A DNA stretch of 48,668 nucleotides from Thalassobaculaceae bacterium (GCA_029212785.1 JARGOG010000033.1:1-48668), one strand, 5' to 3'; shown: positions 16,654-24,832, counted from the stretch's first letter. Notes: generated by a model from the letters alone, not told the origin. Made by a program: numbers and translations.

Positions 16654-17912
16654 CATCGCCCGCCTCCGGCGCCCCGAAACGGATTTTTGTTGTCGGCGCC
16701 GGCATCGTCGGCGTGGCGACCGGCCTGATCCTCCAGCGCGAGGGGCATTCGGTGACCCTGGTCGATCCGGCCGCGCCCGGCACCGGCACATCCTTCGGCA
16801 ATGCCGGCTCGATCGCCATTGGCAGCGTTTATCCCACGGGCAGCCCCGGCAACTGGAAGCAGGTGCCGAAGATGCTGCTGAACCCGGCCTCGCCGTTGAA
16901 CATCCGGCCGTCCTACCTGCCGAAGATGCTGCCCTGGTTGGTGCGGTTTCTGGCCGCCAGCACGCCGAAGCGGGTGGAGGAGATTTCCCATTCCCTGCGG
17001 GCGATCTCCAAGGACGGGTTGGTCGCGCACAAGAAGCTGATCGCCCTGTCCGGTGCCCATGACATCGTCCGGCCGGTCGGCTGGCTGAAGGTCTATTCGA
17101 GCCAGCAGAGCTACGACAAGACCAAGGACGAGCGCGAGGTCATGACCAAGCGCGGCGTGAAGTTCGACGAACTGACCGCCGACGAGATCCGCCAGCTCGA
17201 GCCCGGCCTGAACCGCAAATTCACCCACGGCTACAACCAGCCGGAAAACGCCTTTGTCAGCCAGTCGATCAAGCTGACCGAAGCCTATTTCGCCAAGTTC
17301 CGGGAGCTTGGCGGGACGTGGCTTCAGGAGAAGGTGCGCCGCTTCGAGACCGGCCCCCAGGGCGTCACCAAGGTGGTGACCGACCGGAGCATGCATGCCT
17401 GCGACGCGGTGGTGATCGCCGCCGGGGCGCGCAGCCACGAAATCTGCGCCATGCTCGGCCGCAAGGTGCCGCTGGATACCGAGCGCGGCTATCACCTGAA
17501 CCTGAATGTCACCGAGGGACCGGAGCTGCGCCGGCCGACAGTGATCGGCGACCATGGCTTCGTCCTGGCGCCGATGCAGGACGGGTTGCGCCTGACCACC
17601 GGGGCGGAATTCGCGGGCGTCGACGCGCCGCCGGACTTCCGCCGGGTCTACCGCATGCTGCCGATGGCCGAGGAGGCACTGCCGGGGCTGAAATACGAGG
17701 TCACGCGGGAGTGGCTCGGGTTCAGGCCGTCGACGCCGGACAGCGTGCCGGTGATCGGCAAATCGCCGGACCATCCCAACGTGTTCTACGGCTTCGGCCA
17801 CAGCCATATCGGCCTGACCCTGGCGGCCCGTACCGGCGAGCTGATCGCCGACCAGATCGCCGGCCGCGACCCCGGCGTCGACATGGCGCCGTATCGGATC
17901 GAGCGGTTTTGA
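16650..17912 (+). CDS. FAD-dependent oxidoreductase, DadA-like (D-amino-acid/secondary amine dehydrogenase family)
   Basis: A 420-residue DAO-family flavoprotein. The N-terminal dinucleotide fold is IFVVGAGIVGVATGLIL, followed by FGNAGSIAIG as in DadA and D-hydroxyproline dehydrogenases. The C-terminal segment WLGFRPSTPDSVPVIG, then YGFGHSHIGLTLAARTGELIAD, closes the flavin site. It would oxidise a D-amino acid or N-substituted amine and pass electrons to the respiratory chain; the substrate is unknown. The GTG at 16650 overlaps the upstream stop (GTGA) and is preceded by GAAGGAGA, a good ribosome site, so translation is coupled to the dehydrogenase. The longer reading frame starting at 16488 lies inside the dehydrogenase gene and is not real. 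Confidence 0.88.
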   Translation: MTSPASGAPKRIFVVGAGIVGVATGLILQREGHSVTLVDPAAPGTGTSFGNAGSIAIGSVYPTGSPGNWKQVPKMLLNPASPLNIRPSYLPKMLPWLVRFLAASTPKRVEEISHSLRAISKDGLVAHKKLIALSGAHDIVRPVGWLKVYSSQQSYDKTKDEREVMTKRGVKFDELTADEIRQLEPGLNRKFTHGYNQPENAFVSQSIKLTEAYFAKFRELGGTWLQEKVRRFETGPQGVTKVVTDRSMHACDAVVIAAGARSHEICAMLGRKVPLDTERGYHLNLNVTEGPELRRPTVIGDHGFVLAPMQDGLRLTTGAEFAGVDAPPDFRRVYRMLPMAEEALPGLKYEVTREWLGFRPSTPDSVPVIGKSPDHPNVFYGFGHSHIGLTLAARTGELIADQIAGRDPGVDMAPYRIERF

Positions 17913-18259
17913 GCGGCCTCAGTCTGCGGGACGAGATTGTGGCGCTGGAACAGCGGCTGCTCGATCCGCGGACCCGAGCGGATCGCGCCGCCCTGGAGGC
18001 ATTGCTCGATCCGGACTTCGCCGAGATCGGTCAGTCGGGGCGATTGTGGGATCGGGCCGATGTCCTGTCGGTTCTCCCCGACACCCCCGGATTCGATGGC
18101 CCGCGCACGGTGAGCGACGCCGCCCTGCTCGAAGTGGGGCCGGGAGTGGCGCTGCTGACCTACCGGATCACCGAAACGGGCACCCGCCGCAGCTCGCTTT
18201 GGCGCCGGGGCGAGACCGGCTGGCGGCTGGTGTTCCACCAGGGAACACCGAGACGGTAA
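17909..18259 (+). CDS. SnoaL/NTF2-like protein (DUF4440)
   Basis: A 116-residue small alpha+beta cone-fold protein: an N-terminal helix (LRDEIVALEQRLLDP), the segment ALEALLDPDFAEIGQSGRLW and C-terminal strands ending in LWRRGETGWRLVFHQGTP, the usual DUF4440 pattern. Family members bind small ligands or catalyse isomerisation or hydrolysis; the specific role is unknown. The most economical start is TTG at 17909, overlapping the stop of the oxidase gene (TTGA). The ribosome site is weak, so translation probably depends on coupling. Third gene of the dehydrogenase-oxidase operon. Confidence 0.78.
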   Translation: MSGLSLRDEIVALEQRLLDPRTRADRAALEALLDPDFAEIGQSGRLWDRADVLSVLPDTPGFDGPRTVSDAALLEVGPGVALLTYRITETGTRRSSLWRRGETGWRLVFHQGTPRR

Positions 18260-18287
18260 CCGCCCAGTGCCTGTCCTTCCACGTCGT

Positions 18288-18304
18288 CCCGGCGCAAGGC
18301 CGGG
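18288..18304. repeat. Short hairpin repeat, copy 4 (CCCGGC-GCAAG-GCCGGG)
   Basis: Perfect 6-bp stem and 5-nt loop in the 72-bp gap between two convergent genes. It is followed by GAAGATGGGAGGGGGAG, similar to the tail of the copy at 8672. Confidence 0.65.
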
Positions 18305-18331
18305 AAGATGGGAGGGGGAGAAGGAGAGACC

Positions 18332-19186
18332 TCACCCCTGCCGCGCGAAGGCTTCCAGCTCCTCGATCATCCGGGTGATCGCCGCCTTGGTGCCGGCGAA
18401 GCGTTCGCTGCGGGTGATCGCGGCCTCGTCCATGTAGATGCCGCGATTGACCTCGATCTGTAGGGACTCGCGGCTCTTGGACGGATCGGAGTAACGCTGG
18501 ATCAGTTCCACGCCCTTGAACTTGTCGTTCACCCCGACCGAGTAGCCGGACGCCCGCAGGCTCTCTACCACCAGTTCGGTGAAGGCGGCTCCGGCGGTGG
18601 TGCCGTCGCGGGTGCCGACGATGAAGTCCGCCCGGCGCTGGCCGTCGTCGCCCCAGCGTGCGTCGCCCCATTCCGGCATGGAGTGGCAGTCGATGTGATA
18701 GACCCGACCGAACCGGGCATAGGTCTCGTCCAGCGCCTGCTCAAGGGCGGCATGGTACGGTCGCCAGTAGGTTTCGATCCGGGTTCGCACCAGATCGACC
18801 GGCAGCTTGCCGTCGTAGATCGCGGTCTCTCCGTCGATCACCTTCCAGATCAGCGAGGCGCCGCGGCGGGTCTTCTCGGTGGCGTTGACCGGGCCCGGCC
18901 AGTCGCCCTCGACCATGGAGATGTCGAGATCGGTGGCGTCGCGGTTCGGGTCGATATAGGCGCGGCGGAACAGCGCCTCGATCAGGATCGCACCATGTTG
19001 GGTGCAGGCGCCGAACAGTTCCTCGACGAACCAGTCGGCCACCCGCTCGCAGGTGTCGAGCGGGATCTTCGGTCTGAAATCGTCCGGGAACAGCATGCCG
19101 GTATGCGGGCTGTCGAAAACCAGCGGCGACGGCTCGCCGGTCGGATCGGTCCGCCGGACCACGCCCGGGATCTCGGTGTTCGCCAT
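18332..19186 (-). CDS. N-formylglutamate amidohydrolase
   Basis: A 284-residue metal-dependent amidohydrolase of the HutG/FGase family, which releases formate and glutamate at the end of one histidine-degradation route; several members act on related N-acyl amino acids. Diagnostic segments are VFDSPHTGMLFPDDF (residues 23-37), RAYIDPNRDATDLD (about 75-88), YHIDCHSMPEW with metal ligands, and the C-terminal QIEVNRGIYMDE. The gene starts with ATG at 19186 after GGAGAACGG. No hut genes are in the window, so assignment to histidine catabolism rests on family only. It lies 98 bp downstream of the DUF2817 gene on the same strand and could be cotranscribed with it. Confidence 0.9.
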   Translation of the reverse strand: MANTEIPGVVRRTDPTGEPSPLVFDSPHTGMLFPDDFRPKIPLDTCERVADWFVEELFGACTQHGAILIEALFRRAYIDPNRDATDLDISMVEGDWPGPVNATEKTRRGASLIWKVIDGETAIYDGKLPVDLVRTRIETYWRPYHAALEQALDETYARFGRVYHIDCHSMPEWGDARWGDDGQRRADFIVGTRDGTTAGAAFTELVVESLRASGYSVGVNDKFKGVELIQRYSDPSKSRESLQIEVNRGIYMDEAAITRSERFAGTKAAITRMIEELEAFARQG

Positions 19187-19284
19187 TGCCGTTCTCCGCC
19201 GGATGATAGGGAGACCCGGTTGTACCCCGGCGCGGTTCGGGGCGACAACATTTCAGCGCGATATGCGGGGTGCAAAAGCCGCCG

Positions 19285-20391
19285 TCACGAGAACCGCGCG
19301 AGACCCTGCAGCGTCTGGCGCAGAACCTGCCGGCTGCGCCACAGCACCATCTCCTTCCAGTCATCCGCTACCGGATAGTACTGGGTGCGCAGCTCCATCT
19401 TGATCTCGCGGGTCTTCGGCGCGTTCCAGTCGAAGGCGCCCTGGTTGTGCAGCCAGTGGTCGGCGCGCAGCGCCTTGCGGCCCCGTTCGGTGTTGTAGGT
19501 GCCGAACTCCAGGGCGACATAGGTGTAACGGTCGTCCAGGCGCGGCTGCCAGAACGCGCGCTGGGTCCCGTGCAGCGGGATCGAGAAGGACTGCCCCTCC
19601 GCCGGCAGGCCGGTGGAATCGCCGTACATCGACAGCACCCGCTCCAGGCCGACCGTGCCGCGCTTGTGGCCGCAGATCGGCTCGCCGTAGCCGAACGGGC
19701 CGAGGCCGGTATGCACGTCGACGACGCTGACCACGGCGCGGTCGCCGAGCCGGTAGTCGTCGAAGATCCGGGTCAGGGTGCGGCGCGCCCAGGTTTCCTC
19801 GAAGCCGCCGAAGAAGACCGAGTGGGCGTGGCGGTATTGGCCGGCCTTGCGCGCCGACTGGAAGGCGAGCTCGCCATGCGCCTCGCGGTAGTCGGCGATC
19901 TTCTTCTCGCCGGCCGCGATGGTCGCCGGGTCGAGCGAGGCGGGGACGAAGGCGTCGACCAGGTCGTCATGGCCGGGATTGTCCGGCACGCCCTGGGAGA
20001 AGTCGATGAAGTTGCGGTTGAGGTCGCAGCCTTCCTCGGTGACCCGGCGCCACCAGGCAAAGCCATGGCAGTTCAGCGCGTGGACGATCAGTACGGCGAC
20101 GCCGTCTGGCAGCCCGTCGGGGCCGCCGTCGGTCAACCAGTCGACCTGAACGCCGCTGCCGCAGAACCCTTCCACGCCATGGGTGGCGCTGATCAGCACG
20201 AGAACCTTGGCGGCGTCCTCCGGGCCGATCCAAGCGGTCTCGCAGGCGAGATCCTCGCCGGTCGGTCCCGTGTTCGGGTTGGCGTAGACGCGCGGGGCGA
20301 GCCCGGTCGGAGCGAGGGCGGCGAGAAACTTCTCGCGGGCCTCGCCATAGGTCTCGGCGAAGCTGCCGGCGACGGAGGAGTGCAGATCCAT
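19285..20391 (-). CDS. DUF2817 domain protein (M14-like zinc carboxypeptidase fold)
   Basis: A 368-residue protein of the DUF2817 family, predicted to have a zinc carboxypeptidase fold. The metal-site-like motif SATHGVEGFCGSG (His and Glu of HxxE) is followed by NCHGFAWWRRVTEEGCDLNRNFIDF and VVDVHTGLGPFGYGE, which resemble the N-R and H motifs of M14 enzymes. The start at 20391 is preferred over 20502 because conserved sequence begins at MDLHSSVAGSFAETYGEA and the longer frame runs through non-coding sequence. It probably hydrolyses an amide or peptide; neighbouring N-formylglutamate amidohydrolase suggests amino-acid salvage. Immediately upstream on the other strand is a sulfatase remnant. 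Confidence 0.85.
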   Translation of the reverse strand: MDLHSSVAGSFAETYGEAREKFLAALAPTGLAPRVYANPNTGPTGEDLACETAWIGPEDAAKVLVLISATHGVEGFCGSGVQVDWLTDGGPDGLPDGVAVLIVHALNCHGFAWWRRVTEEGCDLNRNFIDFSQGVPDNPGHDDLVDAFVPASLDPATIAAGEKKIADYREAHGELAFQSARKAGQYRHAHSVFFGGFEETWARRTLTRIFDDYRLGDRAVVSVVDVHTGLGPFGYGEPICGHKRGTVGLERVLSMYGDSTGLPAEGQSFSIPLHGTQRAFWQPRLDDRYTYVALEFGTYNTERGRKALRADHWLHNQGAFDWNAPKTREIKMELRTQYYPVADDWKEMVLWRSRQVLRQTLQGLARFS

Positions 20392-20505
20392 GGGGCAAGC
20401 GGTTAGCACCGGCAAGCGGTGGCGGCAATCCTCGGACTGCGGAGGATCGTGCGGTTGCGCCGGCCCCCGCCGCCCGGCGTGGTTCCGGCCCGTCTCCCAC
20501 ATCCG

Positions 20506-20792
20506 GGGGAGTTCGATGCCCGCCAGCGCACGCCCTGCGCGACGACCGCTACGAATACGTCCATTTCTCCGGTCTGCCGTGACCGCTCTTAGACCTCGGC
20601 CGCGGCCCGCACGAACTCGACAATCGGGCCGACGATGAGGACTATCGGGATATCCGCGCGGTCTATGCCGGGCGTAAGCTGTCGCGGCGCGCGGTTCATC
20701 AGGACCGCACCTTGACCGGCTGGGACCTTGCGGCGCCCGGCGAACCCCTGCATCGCGCCCCGATCGGGGGCAGTGGTAGTAACCTGCGGTAA
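20506..20792 (+). pseudogene. Degraded C-terminal fragment of a sulfatase / alkaline-phosphatase-superfamily hydrolase
   Basis: Read in the frame of codons starting at 20529, the sequence gives HALRDDRYEYVHFSGLP, an in-frame TGA at 20580-20582, then PLLDLGRGPHELDNRADD, a DYRDIRAVYAG segment and RRAVHQDRTLTGW, ending at TAA 20790-20792. This closely follows the C-terminal end of alkaline-phosphatase-like sulfatases, where an RYKYVHF..LPPLLFDL segment is followed by DP.EL.N, a DPAY helix and W/R..H..RTLT. The catalytic N-terminal half (CxPxR and metal ligands) is absent; a short GEFDAR-like piece in another frame near 20506-20523 may be a further remnant. The fragment fills a gap that otherwise has no gene and ends just before the ribosome site of the esterase. 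The left boundary is approximate. Confidence 0.75.
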
Positions 20793-20813
20793 GACTTTGA
20801 AAAGGAGGGAGAC

Positions 20814-21779
20814 TTGGCCGACGACGAGATCTGGGTCGATCCGGACATGAGACAGGCGATGGCGCGTTCGGCGGAGATCGCTACGGAATACGGGTTGGCG
20901 GCCGACCGCTCCAAGCTGACGCCGGAACAGGCACGCGAGCGCATGGAACTGGACCGCAAGTGGTGGAACGAGGAGCGCCCGCAGATGGCGCGGATCGTCG
21001 ATACGACGGTGCCGGGCCCGGGGCGCGACGTGCCGGTCCGCCTGCTGTATCCGCGCGATGGCGAGACCTTGCCGGTCATCGTCTATCTGCATGGCGGCGG
21101 CTGGGTCGTCGGCTCGCTGGAGACTCATGCCCGGTCCATGCACCTGCTGGCGCTGGCGTCTGGCTGCGTCGTCGCTGCCGTCGATTATGCACTGGCGCCT
21201 GAAATGAAGTTCCCGGGCGCGATCGAGGAAACGGTCGCGGTGATCGACTTCATCGCCGCCTCCGGTGCGAGTTGGTCGGTCGATCCGGATCGCATCGCCC
21301 TCAGCGGAGACAGTGCGGGTGGCAATCTCGCCGTCGGCACGGAACTGGCCTTGCGCCAGCGCGGGACCTCGCCGGTGAAGGCGCTGGGTCTGGTCTATGG
21401 TGTGTTCGGCGACGATTTCGACACGGCAAGCTACCGCGCCTTCGGCGCCGGCGCCTGGGGGCTGACCACCGCCGACATGAAAGGCTATTTCGGTCACTAT
21501 CTGAGCGGGCCGGCCGATCATGATGATCCGCGCGCGGTGCCGATGAAGGCCGATGTCACCGGATTTCCGCCGTGTTTTCTGCAGTCTGCCGGAGTCGACG
21601 TGCTGCGTGATGACTCGCGGCTGTTCTATGAGAAGCTCAGGGCGGCGGGCGTGACGGTCTCCCACACGGAACATGCGGGCATCACCCACGGCTCGATGGG
21701 CCAGAACCGGATGGTCGGCAAGTCCCGCGATCTGATCACCGGACTAGGCGCCCAGTTGGCCGGCGCGCTGGGGGAGTAA
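20814..21779 (+). CDS. Alpha/beta hydrolase, HSL-family esterase/lipase
   Basis: A 321-residue esterase of the hormone-sensitive-lipase family. The oxyanion motif is HGGGWVVGS (about residues 94-102), the nucleophile serine is in GDSAGGNLA (about 164-172), the acid is in GVDVLRDDS, and the catalytic His is in THGSMG near residue 287. It hydrolyses short-chain carboxylic esters; the natural substrate is unknown. The start is TTG at 20814, supported by the strong ribosome site AAAAGGAGGG ending about five bases upstream and by homology starting there. Two codons separate it from the enoyl-CoA hydratase gene, so the two form an operon, suggesting ester cleavage feeding an acyl-CoA route. Confidence 0.9.
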   Translation: MADDEIWVDPDMRQAMARSAEIATEYGLAADRSKLTPEQARERMELDRKWWNEERPQMARIVDTTVPGPGRDVPVRLLYPRDGETLPVIVYLHGGGWVVGSLETHARSMHLLALASGCVVAAVDYALAPEMKFPGAIEETVAVIDFIAASGASWSVDPDRIALSGDSAGGNLAVGTELALRQRGTSPVKALGLVYGVFGDDFDTASYRAFGAGAWGLTTADMKGYFGHYLSGPADHDDPRAVPMKADVTGFPPCFLQSAGVDVLRDDSRLFYEKLRAAGVTVSHTEHAGITHGSMGQNRMVGKSRDLITGLGAQLAGALGE

Positions 21780-21783
21780 AACT

Positions 21784-22581
21784 ATGAGTAATGTCGTTCT
21801 CTGTTCCACCGACAAGCGTGGTGTGGCGACGGTCACCCTGAACCGTCCGGAGCGCAACAACGCCTATAACGGCGAGGTGATCGAGGCGCTGATCGCAGGG
21901 GTCGAGGCATTGGCCGTCGATCCGGCGGTGCGCGTCGTCGTCATCCGCGGCAACGGCAAGCACTTCCAGGCGGGGGCTGACCTGTCCTGGCTGAAGGATA
22001 TGGGTCAGCTCAGTCCGCTGGAGAACATCGAGGTGTCGCGCCGAACGGCGAGCGCGATCCAGGGGCTGACGGAATTCCCGAAGCCGACCATCGCCCTGAT
22101 CCACGGTGGCTGCTTTGGTGGCGGTACCGGGATCGCGGCGGCGGCCGACATTGTGATCGCCAGCGCCGACGCGGTGTTCTCGATCACCGAGGCGCGCTGG
22201 GGCGTGATGGCGGGTATCATCGTGCCGCACCTGAACGCGGCGATCGGCGTGCGCAATGTCAGGCGTTACGCGCTGACCTGTGAGCGGTTCGGCGCCAGGA
22301 CGGCGCGCGAGATCGGGCTGGTGCATCAGATCTGTCCGGAAGGCGGCCTGGACGAAGCCGCCGCACCGGTCATCGACAACCTGCTGATGAGCGCGCCGGA
22401 GGCTTTGGCCCAGACCAAGCGCCGGGCGCTGATCGAGGCGGGGCTCGACCTCACCGGCGCGCATTTCACCGAACTGGTGGAGGAGCACGCGCTCAAGCGT
22501 CAGAGCGACGAGGCGAAGGAGGGGCTCGCCAGCTTCCTCGAGAAACGCCCGCCGAACTGGTATCCGGGGGACGCGGGCTAA
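21784..22581 (+). CDS. Enoyl-CoA hydratase/isomerase family protein
   Basis: A 265-residue crotonase-fold enzyme. The CoA/oxyanion-hole segments are HFQAGADLSWLKDMG (about residues 60-74) and IHGGCFGGGTGIAAAADIVIA (about 102-122), and the catalytic acidic region is SITEARWGVMAG. The ADLSWLKDM type of motif resembles methylglutaconyl-CoA hydratase (LiuC/AUH) more than FadB-type hydratases, but none of the other leucine-degradation genes is nearby, so the substrate is left open. It is preceded by GGGGGAG seven bases before the ATG and lies 4 bp after the esterase gene. A hairpin-rich intergenic region follows. Confidence 0.88.
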   Translation: MSNVVLCSTDKRGVATVTLNRPERNNAYNGEVIEALIAGVEALAVDPAVRVVVIRGNGKHFQAGADLSWLKDMGQLSPLENIEVSRRTASAIQGLTEFPKPTIALIHGGCFGGGTGIAAAADIVIASADAVFSITEARWGVMAGIIVPHLNAAIGVRNVRRYALTCERFGARTAREIGLVHQICPEGGLDEAAAPVIDNLLMSAPEALAQTKRRALIEAGLDLTGAHFTELVEEHALKRQSDEAKEGLASFLEKRPPNWYPGDAG

Positions 22582-22621
22582 CTCCTCCTCTTCCCGGGCC
22601 TGCTCCGGGACCCGGAGTTCC

Positions 22622-22665
22622 GCTTGCTGGGGCATCGCGGCACGGTGTGCGACCCTCCAGCAAGC
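22622..22665 (+). repeat. Inverted repeat downstream of the enoyl-CoA hydratase gene
   Basis: GCTTGCTGG (22622-22630) pairs with CCAGCAAGC (22657-22665), followed by TTTGC. It lies next to hairpin repeat copy 5. It could act as a weak terminator, but there is no proper U-tract. Confidence 0.5.
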
Positions 22666-22676
22666 TTTGCTCTGGA

Positions 22677-22695
22677 CCCCGGCTCAAGGCCGGGG
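22677..22695. repeat. Short hairpin repeat, copy 5 (CCCCGGC-TCAAG-GCCGGGG)
   Basis: Perfect 7-bp stem with a 5-nt loop between convergent genes. This is the best-formed member of the dispersed hairpin family in the window. Confidence 0.7.
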
Positions 22696-22716
22696 AGACG
22701 ATGCGCTGTGAACGCG

Positions 22717-23928
22717 CTAGGCCCGCTTGGTGTCCGGCAGGCGCCAGGCGAGCAGGTTGGTGATCAGCATCGTCCCGGCCAGGACGTAGAAGGTCACCAC
22801 CAACCCGTAGGCATCGGCGACGATACCGCCGACCACCGGGGCCAGGATCGACAGGCCGGTCTGCGCCCCGAACATCAGGCTGGTGGCCGAGCCGCCGAGA
22901 TGCGACGGGGTCAGATCCATCATCCAGGAATGCACCACCGGCCGGATGGCGTAGAGCGCGAAGCCGAGCACCGAGACGCCGGCGATGAAGGACAACTCGT
23001 CGCCGAGCAGGGTCAGCGCGGCGATGGCGAGGGTCGACACGCCGAGGCCGGCGAGCACGATCTGCCGGCGTCCGACCCGATCGGACAGCCGCCCGGCAAT
23101 CGGCGTGGCGATCAGGCCGCCGACCTGAAGGGACGCCAGCGCGATGCCCATGATCAGGGGCGAGACCGCCATCTCGTGGGCGAGGTAGAGCGGCAGGAAC
23201 ACCATCAATCCGTTCTGGGTCATCGACCGGAAGGCCGACATCAGGCAGAGCCCGAGCACCGCCTTGTCCTTCACCACGGCGGCGAGGCCTGAGAGATACT
23301 GGGCGAAATCCATGCCCTTGCCGCCGTCGCCATGGCTGGCGGCCGGCGCGCGGCCAAGGAACAGGGCGATCACCGCCGCCACGACCAGAACCGGCAACGA
23401 GGCGTAAAGCGCCACCCCCTCCCAGCTCAGCGCCGCCAGCAGGGCGCCGGCGGCCAATGGGGCGATCGCGTCGCCGAGCCCGGCACCCAGCGCATGCACC
23501 GACAGCGCCCAGCCGCGCTGCCCGGGGAACCGGGCCGACAGGTAGCTGATGGCCGGCGGATGCCAGAGGTTGTTGGACACGCCGATCACCGCGACCAGCC
23601 CGGCCACCGCCAGCAATCCGGCGGCGAGCCCCAAGGTCGCCAGCGCTGCCGCGCCGAGCAGCAGCGACAGCACCTGCAGCGCCACCCGCCGGCCGGTGAC
23701 GTCGGTCAGCGGTCCGGAGCCGAAATTGGCGAGGAAGGCGCTGACATGGAGGATCGAGACCAGCAGGCCGGTGGCCGCGTAGTCGAGACCGAGGGTGGTC
23801 GAAAGGCTCGGCAGCAGCAGGTAGAAGGTCGCGGCCACCCAATGGGTTGCCCCGTGACCGAGGCCGACGATGGCGATCGGGGTGTTGTCGCGGGCACTGA
23901 GCCCGGTCAGGCGTTCGGCGATGGACAC
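22717..23928 (-). CDS. MFS transporter, fosmidomycin-resistance (Fsr)-like
   Basis: A 403-residue, 12-helix inner-membrane secondary transporter. The N-terminal segment VGLGHGATHWVAATFYLLLPSL and helix 2-3 loop GPLTDVTGRRVALQ (the MFS A-motif, D..GRR) are typical, and a second A-like motif GRLSDRVGRRQIV lies after helix 8. The central cytoplasmic loop is around residues 195-215. The GHGATHW opening and overall pattern resemble Fsr-like efflux carriers, but direction and substrate cannot be deduced. The ATG at 23928 opens the reading frame. Convergent with the enoyl-CoA hydratase gene and divergent from the methyltransferase, so probably its own transcription unit. Confidence 0.85.
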   Translation of the reverse strand: MSIAERLTGLSARDNTPIAIVGLGHGATHWVAATFYLLLPSLSTTLGLDYAATGLLVSILHVSAFLANFGSGPLTDVTGRRVALQVLSLLLGAAALATLGLAAGLLAVAGLVAVIGVSNNLWHPPAISYLSARFPGQRGWALSVHALGAGLGDAIAPLAAGALLAALSWEGVALYASLPVLVVAAVIALFLGRAPAASHGDGGKGMDFAQYLSGLAAVVKDKAVLGLCLMSAFRSMTQNGLMVFLPLYLAHEMAVSPLIMGIALASLQVGGLIATPIAGRLSDRVGRRQIVLAGLGVSTLAIAALTLLGDELSFIAGVSVLGFALYAIRPVVHSWMMDLTPSHLGGSATSLMFGAQTGLSILAPVVGGIVADAYGLVVTFYVLAGTMLITNLLAWRLPDTKRA

Positions 23929-24247
23929 GGGTTTCGGCGGGGTTCGTTGCGGGTGCGCAGGTTAGCACGATGCGCCCCGCTTCCAAGGCGTGGATGGACT
24001 TGGATATGGGCGTCGAATCGATCCGCCTCGTCGCCTTGGGCTTGCTTCGGGGATCCCGTTGTCGCTGGCGTGCATTTTGACGGATGGGGAGGTGGAGAGG
24101 CCTTGGTCACTTCCCGGCCCTGGGTCGGGGACCTACGGGTCCGTGCGGGTGGATACGGTCCGCCACCGACCGGGTCCGCTCGACATCCCGGCGGCCGATG
24201 GCTAGAACGGCGCTCCGACGCGGTGAGAACGATGGGAGAGCGGTGCC
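23929..24247. other. Intergenic region of 319 bp between divergent genes, no gene seen
   Basis: Separates the MFS gene and the methyltransferase. It contains a degenerate copy of the hairpin repeat (24113-24129) and must hold both promoters, neither of which I could fix by matching hexamers. Reading frames through it are not protein-like. Confidence 0.6.
24113..24129. repeat. Short hairpin repeat, copy 6, degenerate (CCCGGC-CCTGG-GTCGGG)
   Basis: Six-bp stem with one mismatch and the family's 5-nt loop. The sequence to its left on the plus strand (AGAGGCCTTGGTCACTT) is, in reverse complement, like the GGGAAG...AAGGCCT tail of copy 2, supporting common origin. Confidence 0.45.
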
Positions 24248-24832
24248 TTGGCAGATTGGCTCGACAGCATCACCGGCGAGGCGAGCGTCTCTCCGTTCGA
24301 GACGGTTCTGCTCATCGTCCTGCTCGCCGCTGTCCTGGTGATCCTGTTCTACGCGATCCGCACCGGTGTGCCGCCGCAATCCTCCAGTCGCGACGCGCGC
24401 CGGGCGCTGCTTCATCTGCTGCCGGAGACGATCGACGGCCCGATCGTCGATCTCGGATCCGGTTGGGGCGCGCTGGCGGAAGATCTCGCCGACCGCTACC
24501 CGGAGAACCGGGTGGTGGGTTACGAGTTGTCGCCGATCCCCTACTGGTCCTCGTTGCTGCGCCGCAAGCTGAAGCCGCGCCCCAATCTCGACTACCGCCG
24601 GGCGAATTTCCTGCGCGCCGATCTGTCGGAGTACCGGGCGGTCGCCTGCTATCTGATGATCGGCGCCATGCGGCCGCTCGCCATCAAGCTGCAGGAGCTG
24701 CCGGACGGTGCGGTCGTCGTGTGCAATGCGTTCTCCCTGACCGACTGGGAGGCGGACGAGATCATCACCCTGTCGACCACGGGGGCGACCATGTACTACC
24801 GCTACATCGTGCGCCGCGGCGTCGTAGCGTGA
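24248..24832 (+). CDS. Membrane-anchored class I SAM-dependent methyltransferase
   Basis: A 194-residue protein with one N-terminal transmembrane helix (ETVLLIVLLAAVLVILFYAI, about residues 18-37) followed by a compact Rossmann-type methyltransferase domain. Motif I is IVDLGSGWGALAEDLA (about 67-82), the acidic ribose contact follows in VVGYELSPIPYW, and a short strand order is visible to residue 190. The usual motif IV is hard to see and the domain is small. The start is TTG at 24248 with GGGAG about nine bases upstream; there is no in-frame ATG before the membrane helix. The substrate is unknown; the anchoring suggests a lipid or membrane protein. Confidence 0.75.
   Translation: MADWLDSITGEASVSPFETVLLIVLLAAVLVILFYAIRTGVPPQSSSRDARRALLHLLPETIDGPIVDLGSGWGALAEDLADRYPENRVVGYELSPIPYWSSLLRRKLKPRPNLDYRRANFLRADLSEYRAVACYLMIGAMRPLAIKLQELPDGAVVVCNAFSLTDWEADEIITLSTTGATMYYRYIVRRGVVA

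Noticed and set aside
16248-17807. 519-codon open frame antisense to the dehydrogenase and DadA-like genes
   Set aside because: No domain, low-complexity composition, and both sense genes have intact catalytic motifs.
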